Positions 9,482 through 17,848 of a DNA stretch of 58,475 nucleotides are shown here, one piece after another. Origin of the DNA: Flavicella sp. (GTDB taxonomy: Bacteria > Bacteroidota > Bacteroidia > Flavobacteriales > Flavobacteriaceae); contig NZ_JAQWGB010000129.1 in assembly GCF_029238425.1 (NCBI RefSeq), positions 1-58,475 on the forward strand, in the 5' to 3' direction. The notes beneath the pieces are model-generated. The model ran no database searches and had not been told where the DNA came from. It saw only the letters and a list, made by a program, of their open reading frames with translations. A program made the position numbers and the translations under genes. Position 1 is the first letter of the stretch. Each line of letters starts with the position of its first letter.

Positions 9482-9879
9482 AATTTTGATTTAGTTTAAT
9501 TTATTTGGTTGTAACCAAAATTACTAAAAGCAAAGACCCACAACTATAATTGTGACACTACACAGAACATACAACTTGAAAAAAAATAGATTCCCTCATA
9601 AAAAGCTCTCAAAAATCAATAAACAAAGGGCATTTCTAATGAAAAACTAAACTCTCCAGACCCCCATATAAATTAGGTATTCAACATTTTGTAGGGGCAA
9701 TGTAAAGTTTTGATGTTGAAATAGCCTTGCCATACAGAAACCAAGTTCACGCTAAAACAGGAAAAAGTAAACAAATGTTAATCGTCGGATTTAATTTCCT
9801 TGTATTGTAATGCTTTAAATATCTCGGTTCATCAATCAACTTATCTTTAACGCATTGTTAAAATATCGTTGAATTAGAA
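9482..9879. other. 398-bp intergenic region between hypothetical gene and GH81
   Basis: No credible gene is seen. The GH81-proximal end holds the predicted promoter and palindrome (9504-9543). The middle holds an 8-bp inverted repeat TTCAACAT (9680-9687) / ATGTTGAA (9713-9720) around a G-rich stretch. The far end, just after the stop of the 9880-10596 gene, holds TTTAACGCATTGTTAAA (9846-9862), a weak hairpin without a good T-run. Confidence 0.5.
9504..9523 (-). promoter_or_regulatory. Predicted GH81 promoter -7 box overlapping a 16-bp palindrome
   Basis: On the minus strand TAATTTTG (9516-9523) fits the Bacteroidota -7 consensus TAnnTTTG, with a TTG 17 bp upstream (complement of 9541-9543). 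The palindrome TTTGGTTGTAACCAAA (9504-9519; 7-bp arms, 2-bp centre) begins inside the -7 box and extends toward the start codon at 9481. This is the geometry of a repressor operator. The regulator is not identifiable from the window. Confidence 0.55.
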
Positions 9880-10596
9880 TTACTCTTGATTTCTTTTATA
9901 ATAAGGTTTTATTTTTAATTGAATATGAGCCACACGATTCTCACAGCTTGCAATAGCACCTTCAAAACGAATTTTCTTTGGAACCCCAAATGCATAAATA
10001 CCTTTACCTGCAGCCATTTTATTCAATTTTTTCATTGCTTTTGGAGTTAACTTCTCATACAAAGGCTCAATAATAGTACATTGCTCCACCCTACCATATT
10101 CCATATCCCATTGCAAAGCTTTTTTCTCTGTGATTGGTTCTGGACTTTTATACACACTTTTCAATAAGGGAAAAGCAAATTCAAAAACTTCATGTGATCC
10201 TGAGTTTATAAACTCAACTATTTCTTTATTTCTAACAATCCAAGAGCGAACAAAATAAGAATCTACTTTAGACAATTGTTTAGAAGCAATAGCCGCATAT
10301 CCTACCCATTCTATTTCATCTCCTTTTTCCTTTCTCAGAGTATCAAACCATATATAAAAATCTCTGATTTCTGAAACGCTTTGGTATTTTTGAAAACCTA
10401 AAGAATCTTGCAAATTAAAAACATTTGCATTTTCCCAAACTTCAGTATTTTTTCTTCGGTCCTTTTTTAACCAACAGCCGTTTTGCAATTCCTCTAAACC
10501 TGTCTCTTTTTTATAGGTTTTTATATTTTTCCATTCCTGAGCAAATAAGCTGCTACATATAAATTGAAGTCCTAATACTATTATTATTTTTTGCAA
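9880..10596 (-). CDS. Hypothetical secreted protein
   Basis: This 238-residue protein has a Sec signal peptide (QKIIIVLGLQFICSSLFAQ) and an otherwise soluble sequence. The only usable start is TTG at 10596-10594: the next upstream in-frame codons reach a TAG at 10605-10603, and no ATG lies before the signal peptide. I do not recognise the family. Visible features are alternating charged and aromatic residues (EEIxDFYIWFDTLRKEKGD-like region, GCWLKKDRRKN) and a basic C-terminus. The gap to GH81 is 398 bp, so it is probably an independent transcript. A periplasmic or outer-membrane-associated location is inferred from the signal peptide. Confidence 0.7.
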   Translation of the reverse strand: MQKIIIVLGLQFICSSLFAQEWKNIKTYKKETGLEELQNGCWLKKDRRKNTEVWENANVFNLQDSLGFQKYQSVSEIRDFYIWFDTLRKEKGDEIEWVGYAAIASKQLSKVDSYFVRSWIVRNKEIVEFINSGSHEVFEFAFPLLKSVYKSPEPITEKKALQWDMEYGRVEQCTIIEPLYEKLTPKAMKKLNKMAAGKGIYAFGVPKKIRFEGAIASCENRVAHIQLKIKPYYKRNQE

Positions 10597-10708
10597 TGGA
10601 AACTATTTACAGATGTGAATGGAAGATACAAAAGATTTTAATGCTATTTCCACACTCCTTTGTGTTTTAATAATTCATTAAAAAAATAAAGAATAGAGAC
10701 GAAAAAAC

Positions 10709-10716
10709 TATATTTG
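10709..10716 (+). promoter_or_regulatory. Predicted recQ -7 box
   Basis: TATATTTG matches TAnnTTTG, 26 bp before the recQ ATG at 10743. No good -33 TTTG was found at the usual spacing, so this rests on the -7 element and its position alone. Confidence 0.4.
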
Positions 10717-10742
10717 TAAGTCTATAAAAGTTTATTTTTTCG

Positions 10743-12863
10743 ATGTCTCAAAAAGAATTATTACACAGCACTTTAAAAGAATATTTTGGTTATGAAAAAT
10801 TCCGACCACATCAAGAAAAAATAATCACTTCAATTTTAGAGGGCAACGACAACCTTGTGATCATGCCAACCGGAGGAGGAAAATCTGTCTGTTTTCAGTT
10901 ACCTGCACTTATTTTAGAGGGAGTAACTTTAGTGATATCCCCATTGATTGCATTGATGAAAGATCAGGTAGATGGTTTGAATGCCAATGGAATTCCATCT
11001 GCATTTTTAAACAGCTCGCAAACTGAAGAAGAAAACCAAACCATAATCAATAAACTTAAAAAAGGGGCTATCAAACTATTATACTTAGCTCCAGAGAGTT
11101 TGGCTTTTTTTGAAATGGTTGTCCAAGAAATTAAAATTAGTTTGATTGCGATTGATGAGGCCCATTGTATTTCTTCTTGGGGTCATGATTTCAGACCTGC
11201 TTATACCCAATTAGGATTTTTAAAGAAAAGACTTCCTGAAACGCCTATTGTCGCTCTTACCGCTACTGCGGATAAGGCAACAAGAGAAGATATTCTTACG
11301 CAGCTAGGACTTCCAAAATTAGAAAGACACATTGCTTCTTTTGACAGACCCAATATTTCTTTAGAAGTTAGAAGTGCTCAGGACAGAATTATCCAAATTG
11401 TAAAATTCATAAAGGAAAGACCTAACACCTCAGGAATCATTTATTGTTTGAGTAGAAAAGCAACAGAACAAGTTGCTGCTAGACTTTCTAAAAATGGTTT
11501 CAAGGCAAAAGCCTATCATGCTGGACTTCCGCATGAAGAAAGAGCTCAAATTCAAGAAGATTTTATTTACGACAAAAGTCAAATTATTTGTGCCACCATA
11601 GCTTTTGGAATGGGGATCGACAAATCTAATGTCCGTTGGGTTATTCATTACAACCTTCCCAAAAATATGGAAGGTTACTATCAAGAAATTGGAAGAGCCG
11701 GTCGAGATGGCGTCAATTCTGAAACCATTTTGTTTTATAGTTATGCTGATGTTATTCAACTTCAAAAATTTGCGCAAAATTCAGGAAATAAAGAGGTGCA
11801 ACTTTCCAAGTTAGAAAGAATGCAACAGTATACAGAAGCATTGAGCTGCCGAAGAAAAATATTATTGAGCTACTTTGGTGAATTTATTGAAAAAGACTGT
11901 GGCAACTGTGATGTCTGTAAAAACCCACCAGAATTCTTTGATGGAACTGTCATTGCTCAAAAAATATTATCTGGCGTTTTTAGATTGAAAGAAAGCGAAC
12001 CCATAGGAACCTTAGTCGACTTTTTAAGAGGCTCTCAGAATGCAGTAATTTACGACAAAGGCTATCAAAATTTAAAAACGTATGGAATTGCAAAGGATGT
12101 TCCATGGAGAGATGTGCAGCAATATATCATCCAATTGATCAACCTCGGATATTGCGAAATTGCATTTCATCAAAACAACGCTTTAAAATTTAGCTCTCTA
12201 GCCAAAAATGTTCTTTTTGAAGGAGAAAAAGTGAGACTTACAAAAGTCTTACCAGTTCCATTAACCAAAAAAGAACTTGCGAAAGCTGGTAAAACAAAAA
12301 AGTCGACTACTGATTTATTTGAAAGGTTACGTCTATTAAGATTAAAAATTGCCCAGGATCATGAAATACCAGCGTATTTGGTTTTTAATGACGCTGCCTT
12401 GAAACAAATGGAAAAGGAAAGACCAATGACGGATGAAGACTTCCTAGCCATTGATGGAGTTGGACGTAAAAAGTTTGAAGACTTTGGTTTTGAATTTATA
12501 AAAGAAATTATCGCCTTTCAGAAAGAAAAGACAATTACAAAAAAGAAGGTTAAAAAAACAAAAGGTAATACGTTTTTAGAAACCTTAAAGTTATTCAAAC
12601 AAGGACTTTCGGCAGAAGAAATATCTGTAGAACGAAAATTAAATTTGATGACTGTACAAACCCATTTTATAAAATTATATCAAGAGGGACATGATATAAA
12701 TTTAAATGAATTTGTAAACGACAAAGAATTAGAGCTTTTAGAAAATGCAAAAACAGCGCTGAAAAGTCCTAAAACCTTAAAAGCATATTATGAGTTTTTT
12801 AAAGAAGAATTGCCCTATAACACTATAAAATTTGGACTAGCCATTCTTGAAAAAAACGAATAG
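10743..12863 (+). CDS. recQ: ATP-dependent DNA helicase RecQ
   Basis: This is a 706-residue 3'-5' DNA helicase for recombination and replication repair. It has Walker A TGGGKS (residues 43-48), DEAH (138-141) in IDEAHCISSWGHDFRP, motif V/VI ATIAFGMGIDKSNVRWV and YYQEIGRAGRDG. A zinc-binding RecQ-Ct block follows (CRRKILLSYFGE...CGNCDVCKNP), then a winged-helix RQC domain. An HRDC domain is present near residues 520-595 (RLRLLRLKIAQDHEIPAYLVF). A C-terminal helix-turn-helix extension (GLSAEEISVERKLNLMTVQTH) is typical of Bacteroidota RecQ. The stop codon directly abuts the stop of convergent bshA with no intervening base. Confidence 0.97.
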   Translation: MSQKELLHSTLKEYFGYEKFRPHQEKIITSILEGNDNLVIMPTGGGKSVCFQLPALILEGVTLVISPLIALMKDQVDGLNANGIPSAFLNSSQTEEENQTIINKLKKGAIKLLYLAPESLAFFEMVVQEIKISLIAIDEAHCISSWGHDFRPAYTQLGFLKKRLPETPIVALTATADKATREDILTQLGLPKLERHIASFDRPNISLEVRSAQDRIIQIVKFIKERPNTSGIIYCLSRKATEQVAARLSKNGFKAKAYHAGLPHEERAQIQEDFIYDKSQIICATIAFGMGIDKSNVRWVIHYNLPKNMEGYYQEIGRAGRDGVNSETILFYSYADVIQLQKFAQNSGNKEVQLSKLERMQQYTEALSCRRKILLSYFGEFIEKDCGNCDVCKNPPEFFDGTVIAQKILSGVFRLKESEPIGTLVDFLRGSQNAVIYDKGYQNLKTYGIAKDVPWRDVQQYIIQLINLGYCEIAFHQNNALKFSSLAKNVLFEGEKVRLTKVLPVPLTKKELAKAGKTKKSTTDLFERLRLLRLKIAQDHEIPAYLVFNDAALKQMEKERPMTDEDFLAIDGVGRKKFEDFGFEFIKEIIAFQKEKTITKKKVKKTKGNTFLETLKLFKQGLSAEEISVERKLNLMTVQTHFIKLYQEGHDINLNEFVNDKELELLENAKTALKSPKTLKAYYEFFKEELPYNTIKFGLAILEKNE

Positions 12864-14000
12864 TTATTTGTCTCTTTCAGCATCTAAATCTGCATAAATC
12901 TTCTCGTAGGAAGGTAGTATTTCATCAATCGCAAATTTTCTAGAATGCAACCAGGCATTGTTTTTAAATTCTTTCAATCGATCTGCATCGGACAGAATAT
13001 GAATGGCATTTTTCGCCATATCATCCACATCACCTACATCGCTTAAGAACCCAGTGACGCCATTGACATTTACCTCAGGCAAACCCCCTGAATTACTCGA
13101 AATCACAGGACTTTTTGCAGCCATGGCTTCCAAAGCTGCCAACCCGAAACTTTCTGTTTCAGAAGGCAGTAAAAACAAATCTGTATAACAAAGAATCTTT
13201 TCTAGCTCAACACTATTCCCAAGGATCAATACATTTTCATAAATCCCCAATTCTTTAGCTTTCAATCTTGCGGCATGTAAGTCTGGACCATCTCCAACTA
13301 ACAATAATTTAGAAGGTATTTCTTTTTGAACTTTATAAAATATCTCTACCACATCAGAAGTCCTCTTCACAGGTCTGAAATTACTAATATGCGTTAGAAT
13401 TCTTTCGTTTTCCTCAGCTATCGAATTTCTTTGACACTCTTCATGCAGAATATCTGGATATTTTTCTAATTCTATAAAATTATAAATTACATGAATTTTC
13501 TTTTTGATATCAAACAAATCCAATGTTTGATTTTTCAAACTATTTGATACCGTTGTCACAGCATCAGAACTATTGATACTAAATTCAACTGATTTTTTAT
13601 AGCTAGGATGACTTCCAACTAATGTAATGTCCGTTCCGTGCAAAGTAGTTACAACTTTTACATCAATCCCCTGCTCTTTTAACATCTGTTTAGCCATGAA
13701 AGCAGCATACGCATGAGGAATGGCATAATGCACATGCAATATTTCTAACTTGAACTTAGAGACAATCTCAACCATTTTAGCCGATAAAGCCAATTCATAA
13801 GGTTGGTATTCAAAAAGAGGGTATTCTTTTATTTGAACCTGATGAAAATGCAAACCACTAGAAATAAAATCCAATCGAACCGGCTGATTGTAAGTTATAA
13901 AATGAACCTCATGGTTCTTATGAGCCAAAGCCATACCAAGTTCTGTAGCCACTACGCCACTCCCACCAAAAGTAGGATAACACACAATTCCAATCTTCAT
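12864..14000 (-). CDS. bshA: N-acetyl-alpha-D-glucosaminyl L-malate synthase
   Basis: This 378-residue GT4-family glycosyltransferase makes GlcNAc-malate from UDP-GlcNAc and L-malate, the first step of bacillithiol synthesis. The N-terminus (MKIGIVCYPTFGGSGVVATELG) with HxVHFITYNQPVRL, and the central HVHYAIPHAYAAFMAKQ, are characteristic of BshA and separate it from other GT4 enzymes. The UDP-binding E-x7-E motif is present (ESFGLAALE). No other bacillithiol gene (bshB, bshC) is in the window. It ends flush against recQ and lies 68 bp downstream of the lpxD-like gene on the same strand, so it may be its own transcript or read through. Confidence 0.95.
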   Translation of the reverse strand: MKIGIVCYPTFGGSGVVATELGMALAHKNHEVHFITYNQPVRLDFISSGLHFHQVQIKEYPLFEYQPYELALSAKMVEIVSKFKLEILHVHYAIPHAYAAFMAKQMLKEQGIDVKVVTTLHGTDITLVGSHPSYKKSVEFSINSSDAVTTVSNSLKNQTLDLFDIKKKIHVIYNFIELEKYPDILHEECQRNSIAEENERILTHISNFRPVKRTSDVVEIFYKVQKEIPSKLLLVGDGPDLHAARLKAKELGIYENVLILGNSVELEKILCYTDLFLLPSETESFGLAALEAMAAKSPVISSNSGGLPEVNVNGVTGFLSDVGDVDDMAKNAIHILSDADRLKEFKNNAWLHSRKFAIDEILPSYEKIYADLDAERDK

Positions 14001-14068
14001 GAATCTAATTTTCTATAATTCGTACTATTTGTTCGATATACTAACCAATACTTACAATATGGTATTGT

Positions 14069-14992
14069 TTATTTTTTAGTATCGTTCAATAATTGTCTGA
14101 TACCAGCAATCTCCTTTAGTTTTTCTCTAGCTTCAGAGACAGGAGAACCAAAATATGTTTTTCCTCCTTCTAAACCTTTAGAAACACCTGTCTGAGCCAA
14201 AACTACAGCCTTTGCTCCTATGGTAATTCCTGAGGTTACCCCAACTTGTCCCCACATCGTAACTTCATCTTCTACAACAACACAACCTGCAATTCCGGTT
14301 TGTGAAGCGATCAAACATTTTCTACCAATTACCGTATCATGTCCAATATGAACTTGATTATCAATTTTTGTGCCTTCTTTGATCAAAGTATCGCCTGTTA
14401 CTCCTCTATCCAATGTACAAAGCGCGCCTAAATCAACATTGTCTTCTAAAACAACTCTCCCTCCAGAAATTAATTTATCAAAACCTGTTTCTCTTTTTTT
14501 ATAATAAAAGGCATCCCCTCCTAAAACCGTACCACTATGAATAGTTACATTATCTCCTAGAATACAATTGTCGTAAATAGCAACATTTGGATGAATCAAA
14601 CAATTTTCTCCTATTGTAACATTATTTCCAATAAACACATTAGGTTGTATTACAGTTCCTTCTCCAATGATAGCAGATTCGCTAATACTTGCAGTACTTG
14701 CTATAAACGGATTAAAATATTTCGTTAGCGTATTAAAATCACGAAAAGGGTCATCAGAAATTAAAAGTGCCTTGCCATCAGGGCATGCGACTTCTTTATT
14801 AATTAAAACAATAGTAGCAGCAGATTCTAAGGCTTTGTCATAATATTTTGGGTGATCCACAAAGACAATATCACCAGGTGTTACAACATGAATTTCATTC
14901 ATTCCCAAAACAGGAAAGGAATCAAGTCCAACGTATTTACAATTTAAAATTGCAGCTATCTCTTTTAATTCTTGTTGTTTCTTGAATTTCAT
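14069..14992 (-). CDS. LpxD-like N-acyltransferase (second LpxD homologue)
   Basis: This 307-residue protein has a short N-terminal uridine-binding-like domain and a left-handed beta-helix of hexapeptide repeats (IIGEGTVIQPNVFIGNNVTIGENC). It retains an LpxD-style active-site region with a conserved His (NQVHIGHDTVIGRKCLIASQTGIAG). It is shorter and more divergent than the LpxD at 17849-18883. Flavobacterial genomes commonly keep such a paralogue next to efp. Whether it acts on UDP-acyl-glucosamine or another sugar nucleotide cannot be decided from sequence. A hairpin terminator (15013-15058) separates it from efp, so its expression is probably partly uncoupled from the lpx operon. Confidence 0.8.
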   Translation of the reverse strand: MKFKKQQELKEIAAILNCKYVGLDSFPVLGMNEIHVVTPGDIVFVDHPKYYDKALESAATIVLINKEVACPDGKALLISDDPFRDFNTLTKYFNPFIASTASISESAIIGEGTVIQPNVFIGNNVTIGENCLIHPNVAIYDNCILGDNVTIHSGTVLGGDAFYYKKRETGFDKLISGGRVVLEDNVDLGALCTLDRGVTGDTLIKEGTKIDNQVHIGHDTVIGRKCLIASQTGIAGCVVVEDEVTMWGQVGVTSGITIGAKAVVLAQTGVSKGLEGGKTYFGSPVSEAREKLKEIAGIRQLLNDTKK

Positions 14993-15012
14993 ATTGTTTT
15001 CTTTTAAAAGAA

Positions 15013-15058
15013 AAAGGAACCTTACTCAACTTTTATTAGTCAATTGTAAGATTCCTTT
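15013..15058 (-). terminator. Terminator downstream of efp
   Basis: On the minus strand AAAGGAATCTTAC pairs with the complement of AAAGGAACCTTAC (one mismatch), with further weaker pairing toward the loop. A T-rich stretch (complement of 15008-15017) follows. It lies between efp and the lpxD-like gene, 35 bp after the efp stop. Confidence 0.65.
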
Positions 15059-15092
15059 ATGATTGTTATATAGTAATTTCTAAACGATATAA

Positions 15093-15659
15093 TTACTCTT
15101 TGATACGTTCTTGGTACGTACCTTTTGTAGTTTCAATCTTAATCTTGTCTCCTTCATTGATAAACAAAGGTACATTGATTGTTGCTCCTGTTTCAACAGT
15201 TGCAGGTTTCGTTGCATTTGTTGCAGTATTTCCTTTTACTCCTGGCTCTGTATAAGTTACTTCTAAAATAACATTTGCAGGCATATCAACAGCTAATGGT
15301 AATTCATCCTCTGCTCTTACAACTACAGTTACAACCTCACCTTCTTTCATCAAGTCTGGTGCATCTAAAATTGCTTTTTCCAAAGTAATTTGATTGTAAT
15401 CAATAGTATTCATAAAGTTATACATATCACCCTCAGCATATAAGTATTGATACTTTCTAGTCTCAACTCTTACCTCTTCAATTTTATGACCTGCAGAAAA
15501 TGTATTATCAATTACTTTTCCCGATGTCAAACTTTTCAATTTAGTTCTTACAAAAGCAGGACCTTTACCTGGCTTTACGTGTTGGAACTCTATAATTTTG
15601 TAGGTATCACTGTTGTATTTGATACACAATCCATTTTTAATATCTGATGTAGATGCCAT
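15093..15659 (-). CDS. efp: Translation elongation factor P
   Basis: This 188-residue three-domain beta-barrel protein has the full EF-P length and the KOW-like domain containing HVKPGKGPAFVRTKLKSL. The Lys in PGKGPA is at the position modified in other bacteria. EF-P binds ribosomes stalled at polyproline and promotes peptide bond formation. It lies 12 bp downstream of lpxA on the same strand, inside the lipid A operon, an arrangement seen in flavobacteria. No EpmA/EpmB modification genes are in the window, so the modification state is unknown. Confidence 0.97.
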   Translation of the reverse strand: MASTSDIKNGLCIKYNSDTYKIIEFQHVKPGKGPAFVRTKLKSLTSGKVIDNTFSAGHKIEEVRVETRKYQYLYAEGDMYNFMNTIDYNQITLEKAILDAPDLMKEGEVVTVVVRAEDELPLAVDMPANVILEVTYTEPGVKGNTATNATKPATVETGATINVPLFINEGDKIKIETTKGTYQERIKE

Positions 15660-15671
15660 TGTATGTTTCTT

Positions 15672-16454
15672 TTAACTATTAAAATATCCTTTCATAATAC
15701 CTCTTTGCGAAGTCTGTATGAACCTTATGATTTCATCTCTTTCGTTTGATACTTCCATTTCAGCCTCAATAATTCTTATTGCCTGACTGTTGTTGTATTT
15801 ACTTTGAAATAAAATTCTGTATATATTCTGAATTTCTCTAATTTTTTCAGTTGTAAAACCTCTACGTCTTAAACCGACTGAGTTGATACCAACATAAGAC
15901 AAAGGCTCTCTTGCTGCCTTTACAAAAGGAGGAACGTCTTTTCTTACCAAAGAACCACCAGTAACAAAAGCATGATCCCCAATAGAACAAAACTGATGAA
16001 TCGCTGTCATTCCAGCCAAAATTACACTATTCCCGATTCTAGCATGTCCTGCCAAAGTACTTCCATTAGAAAAAATACAATCGTTTCCAACGATACAATC
16101 GTGAGCAACGTGACAATATGCCATGATCAAACAATTGTCTCCAATCACAGTTTTCATTCTGTCAGAAGTACCTCTATTAATAGTAACGCACTCTCTAATG
16201 GTTACGTTATTACCAATAATAGTTTTGGTTTCCTCTCCATTATACTTCAAATCTTGAGGCATTGCTGAGATAACTGCTCCGGGAAATATTTTACAATTCT
16301 CACCAATTACAGCACCCTCCATAATGGTAACGTTAGAACCAATCCATGTTCCTGAACCGATGGTAACATTATTATGAATAGTAGAAAATGGTTCAATCAC
16401 CACATTTCTAGCTATTTTAGCTTGAGGATGAATATAGGCTAATGGTTGATTCAT
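15672..16454 (-). CDS. lpxA: Acyl-ACP--UDP-N-acetylglucosamine O-acyltransferase
   Basis: This 260-residue enzyme performs the first step of lipid A synthesis, transferring a 3-hydroxyacyl chain from ACP to UDP-GlcNAc. It has a long hexapeptide-repeat beta-helix (IGSGTWIGSNVTIMEGAVIG), the catalytic His region AYCHVAHDCIVGNDC, and the GHARIGNSVILAGMTAIHQF segment. The C-terminal helical domain has GLRRRGFTTEKIREI. It starts 1 bp after the stop of lpxC/fabZ, so translational coupling is likely. Confidence 0.97.
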   Translation of the reverse strand: MNQPLAYIHPQAKIARNVVIEPFSTIHNNVTIGSGTWIGSNVTIMEGAVIGENCKIFPGAVISAMPQDLKYNGEETKTIIGNNVTIRECVTINRGTSDRMKTVIGDNCLIMAYCHVAHDCIVGNDCIFSNGSTLAGHARIGNSVILAGMTAIHQFCSIGDHAFVTGGSLVRKDVPPFVKAAREPLSYVGINSVGLRRRGFTTEKIREIQNIYRILFQSKYNNSQAIRIIEAEMEVSNERDEIIRFIQTSQRGIMKGYFNS

Positions 16455-16455
16455 A

Positions 16456-17847
16456 TTATTGTTTTTTTGCGATTTGCGCCATTAATTCGGCTTCAACAAC
16501 TACTTTATTATTTGCATATCCAAAAGCTTGCATATGACAAATACCTCTTCTTATAGGCGACATTAATTCCGCCTTAAAAATCAAAGTATCACCTGGTAAT
16601 ACTTTCTGCTTAAATTTAACATTATCCATTTTCATAAAGAAAGTAAGATAATTCTCAGGGTCAGGCACCGTACTTAACACCAAAACCCCACCACACTGTG
16701 CCATTGCTTCAATTTGCAATACTCCAGGCATTACGGGTGCTTCAGGAAAATGTCCCACAAAAAATGGTTCATTCATTGAAACATTCTTAGAACCTACTAC
16801 ATAGGTATCGGTCAACTCCAAAATCTTATCAATCAATAAAAATGGAGGTCTGTGAGGAAGTATCTCCATAATTCTATGAATATCCATCAACGGTGGCGTA
16901 TTCAAATCATATTGAGGAACTTTGTTTCTTTTTTCTTTCTTGATAATATTTGCCAATTTCTTAGCAAACTTAGTATTGATAGAGTGTCCAGGTTTATTCG
17001 CAATAACTTTACCTCTAATCGGAGTTCCAACTAAGGCCAAATCCCCTATTACATCTAATAATTTATGTTTTGCTGCTTCATTTGCCCAGTGCAATGTAAG
17101 ATTGTCCAACACACCATTTGCCGTTACAGCAATAGCATCCTTATTGAATGCTTTTTTCAACTTATACATTGTATTTTCAGAGATCTCTTTATCTACATAA
17201 ACAATAGCATTATTTAAATCTCCACCTTTGATAAGGTTGTTATCTAATAACATTTCTAATTCGTGCAAAAAGCTAAAAGTACGCGCATTTGCAATTTCTG
17301 ATTTGAAATTACTCATTTTCTCTAAAGAAGCATTTTGCGTCCCTAAGATTTGAGTTCCAAAATCTACCATTGTTGTTACTTGATACTCATCAGAAGGAAC
17401 AATCATTATTTCACTTCCAGTTTCCTCATCTCGGTAACTTATAATTTCTTTTACGATGTATTCGTCGACAATAGCTTCTTGAGTTAAGATACCCGCCTGT
17501 TCTATTGCCTGTACAAAAAATTTTGAAGAACCATCCATAATTGGAGGCTCAGAAGCATCTAACTCAATAATTAGATTGGTAACTCCCAATCCAACTGCGG
17601 CTGCAAGTACATGCTCAGAGGTATTAATGCTAACACCATTCTTCTCTAAATTGGTTCCTCTTTGTGTATCTGTTACATATTCAGCTTTAGGTTCAATACT
17701 AGGCTTCCCTTCTAAATCAACTCTTACAAAAGCATAACCATGATTTTCTGGTGCAGGCTTAAAAGTTAAGGTTACCTCTTTTCCTGTATGTAATCCAATA
17801 CCTTTAAGCGTAACTTCTTTTTCTATAGTTTGTTGGTTGCGTTGCAT
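16456..17847 (-). CDS. lpxC/fabZ: Bifunctional UDP-3-O-acyl-GlcNAc deacetylase / 3-hydroxyacyl-ACP dehydratase
   Basis: This 463-residue fusion is typical of Bacteroidota. Residues about 1-305 are LpxC, the zinc amidase that commits the pathway. Zinc-ligand motifs are NTSEHVLAA and KHKLLDVIGDLAL, and the start is EKEVTLKGIGLHTGK. Residues about 315-463 are the FabZ hot-dog dehydratase, with catalytic His in LPHRPPFLLID...GHFPEAPVMPGVLQIEAMAQ. The fusion ties lipid A and fatty-acid elongation flux to one polypeptide. It sits 1 bp from both lpxD upstream and lpxA downstream, a tightly coupled operon. Confidence 0.97.
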   Translation of the reverse strand: MQRNQQTIEKEVTLKGIGLHTGKEVTLTFKPAPENHGYAFVRVDLEGKPSIEPKAEYVTDTQRGTNLEKNGVSINTSEHVLAAAVGLGVTNLIIELDASEPPIMDGSSKFFVQAIEQAGILTQEAIVDEYIVKEIISYRDEETGSEIMIVPSDEYQVTTMVDFGTQILGTQNASLEKMSNFKSEIANARTFSFLHELEMLLDNNLIKGGDLNNAIVYVDKEISENTMYKLKKAFNKDAIAVTANGVLDNLTLHWANEAAKHKLLDVIGDLALVGTPIRGKVIANKPGHSINTKFAKKLANIIKKEKRNKVPQYDLNTPPLMDIHRIMEILPHRPPFLLIDKILELTDTYVVGSKNVSMNEPFFVGHFPEAPVMPGVLQIEAMAQCGGVLVLSTVPDPENYLTFFMKMDNVKFKQKVLPGDTLIFKAELMSPIRRGICHMQAFGYANNKVVVEAELMAQIAKKQ

Positions 17848-17848
17848 T

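Noticed and set aside
14069-14992. Calling this gene lpxD
   Set aside because: A canonical LpxD is present four genes upstream. The sequence is shorter and divergent, so only LpxD-like is justified.
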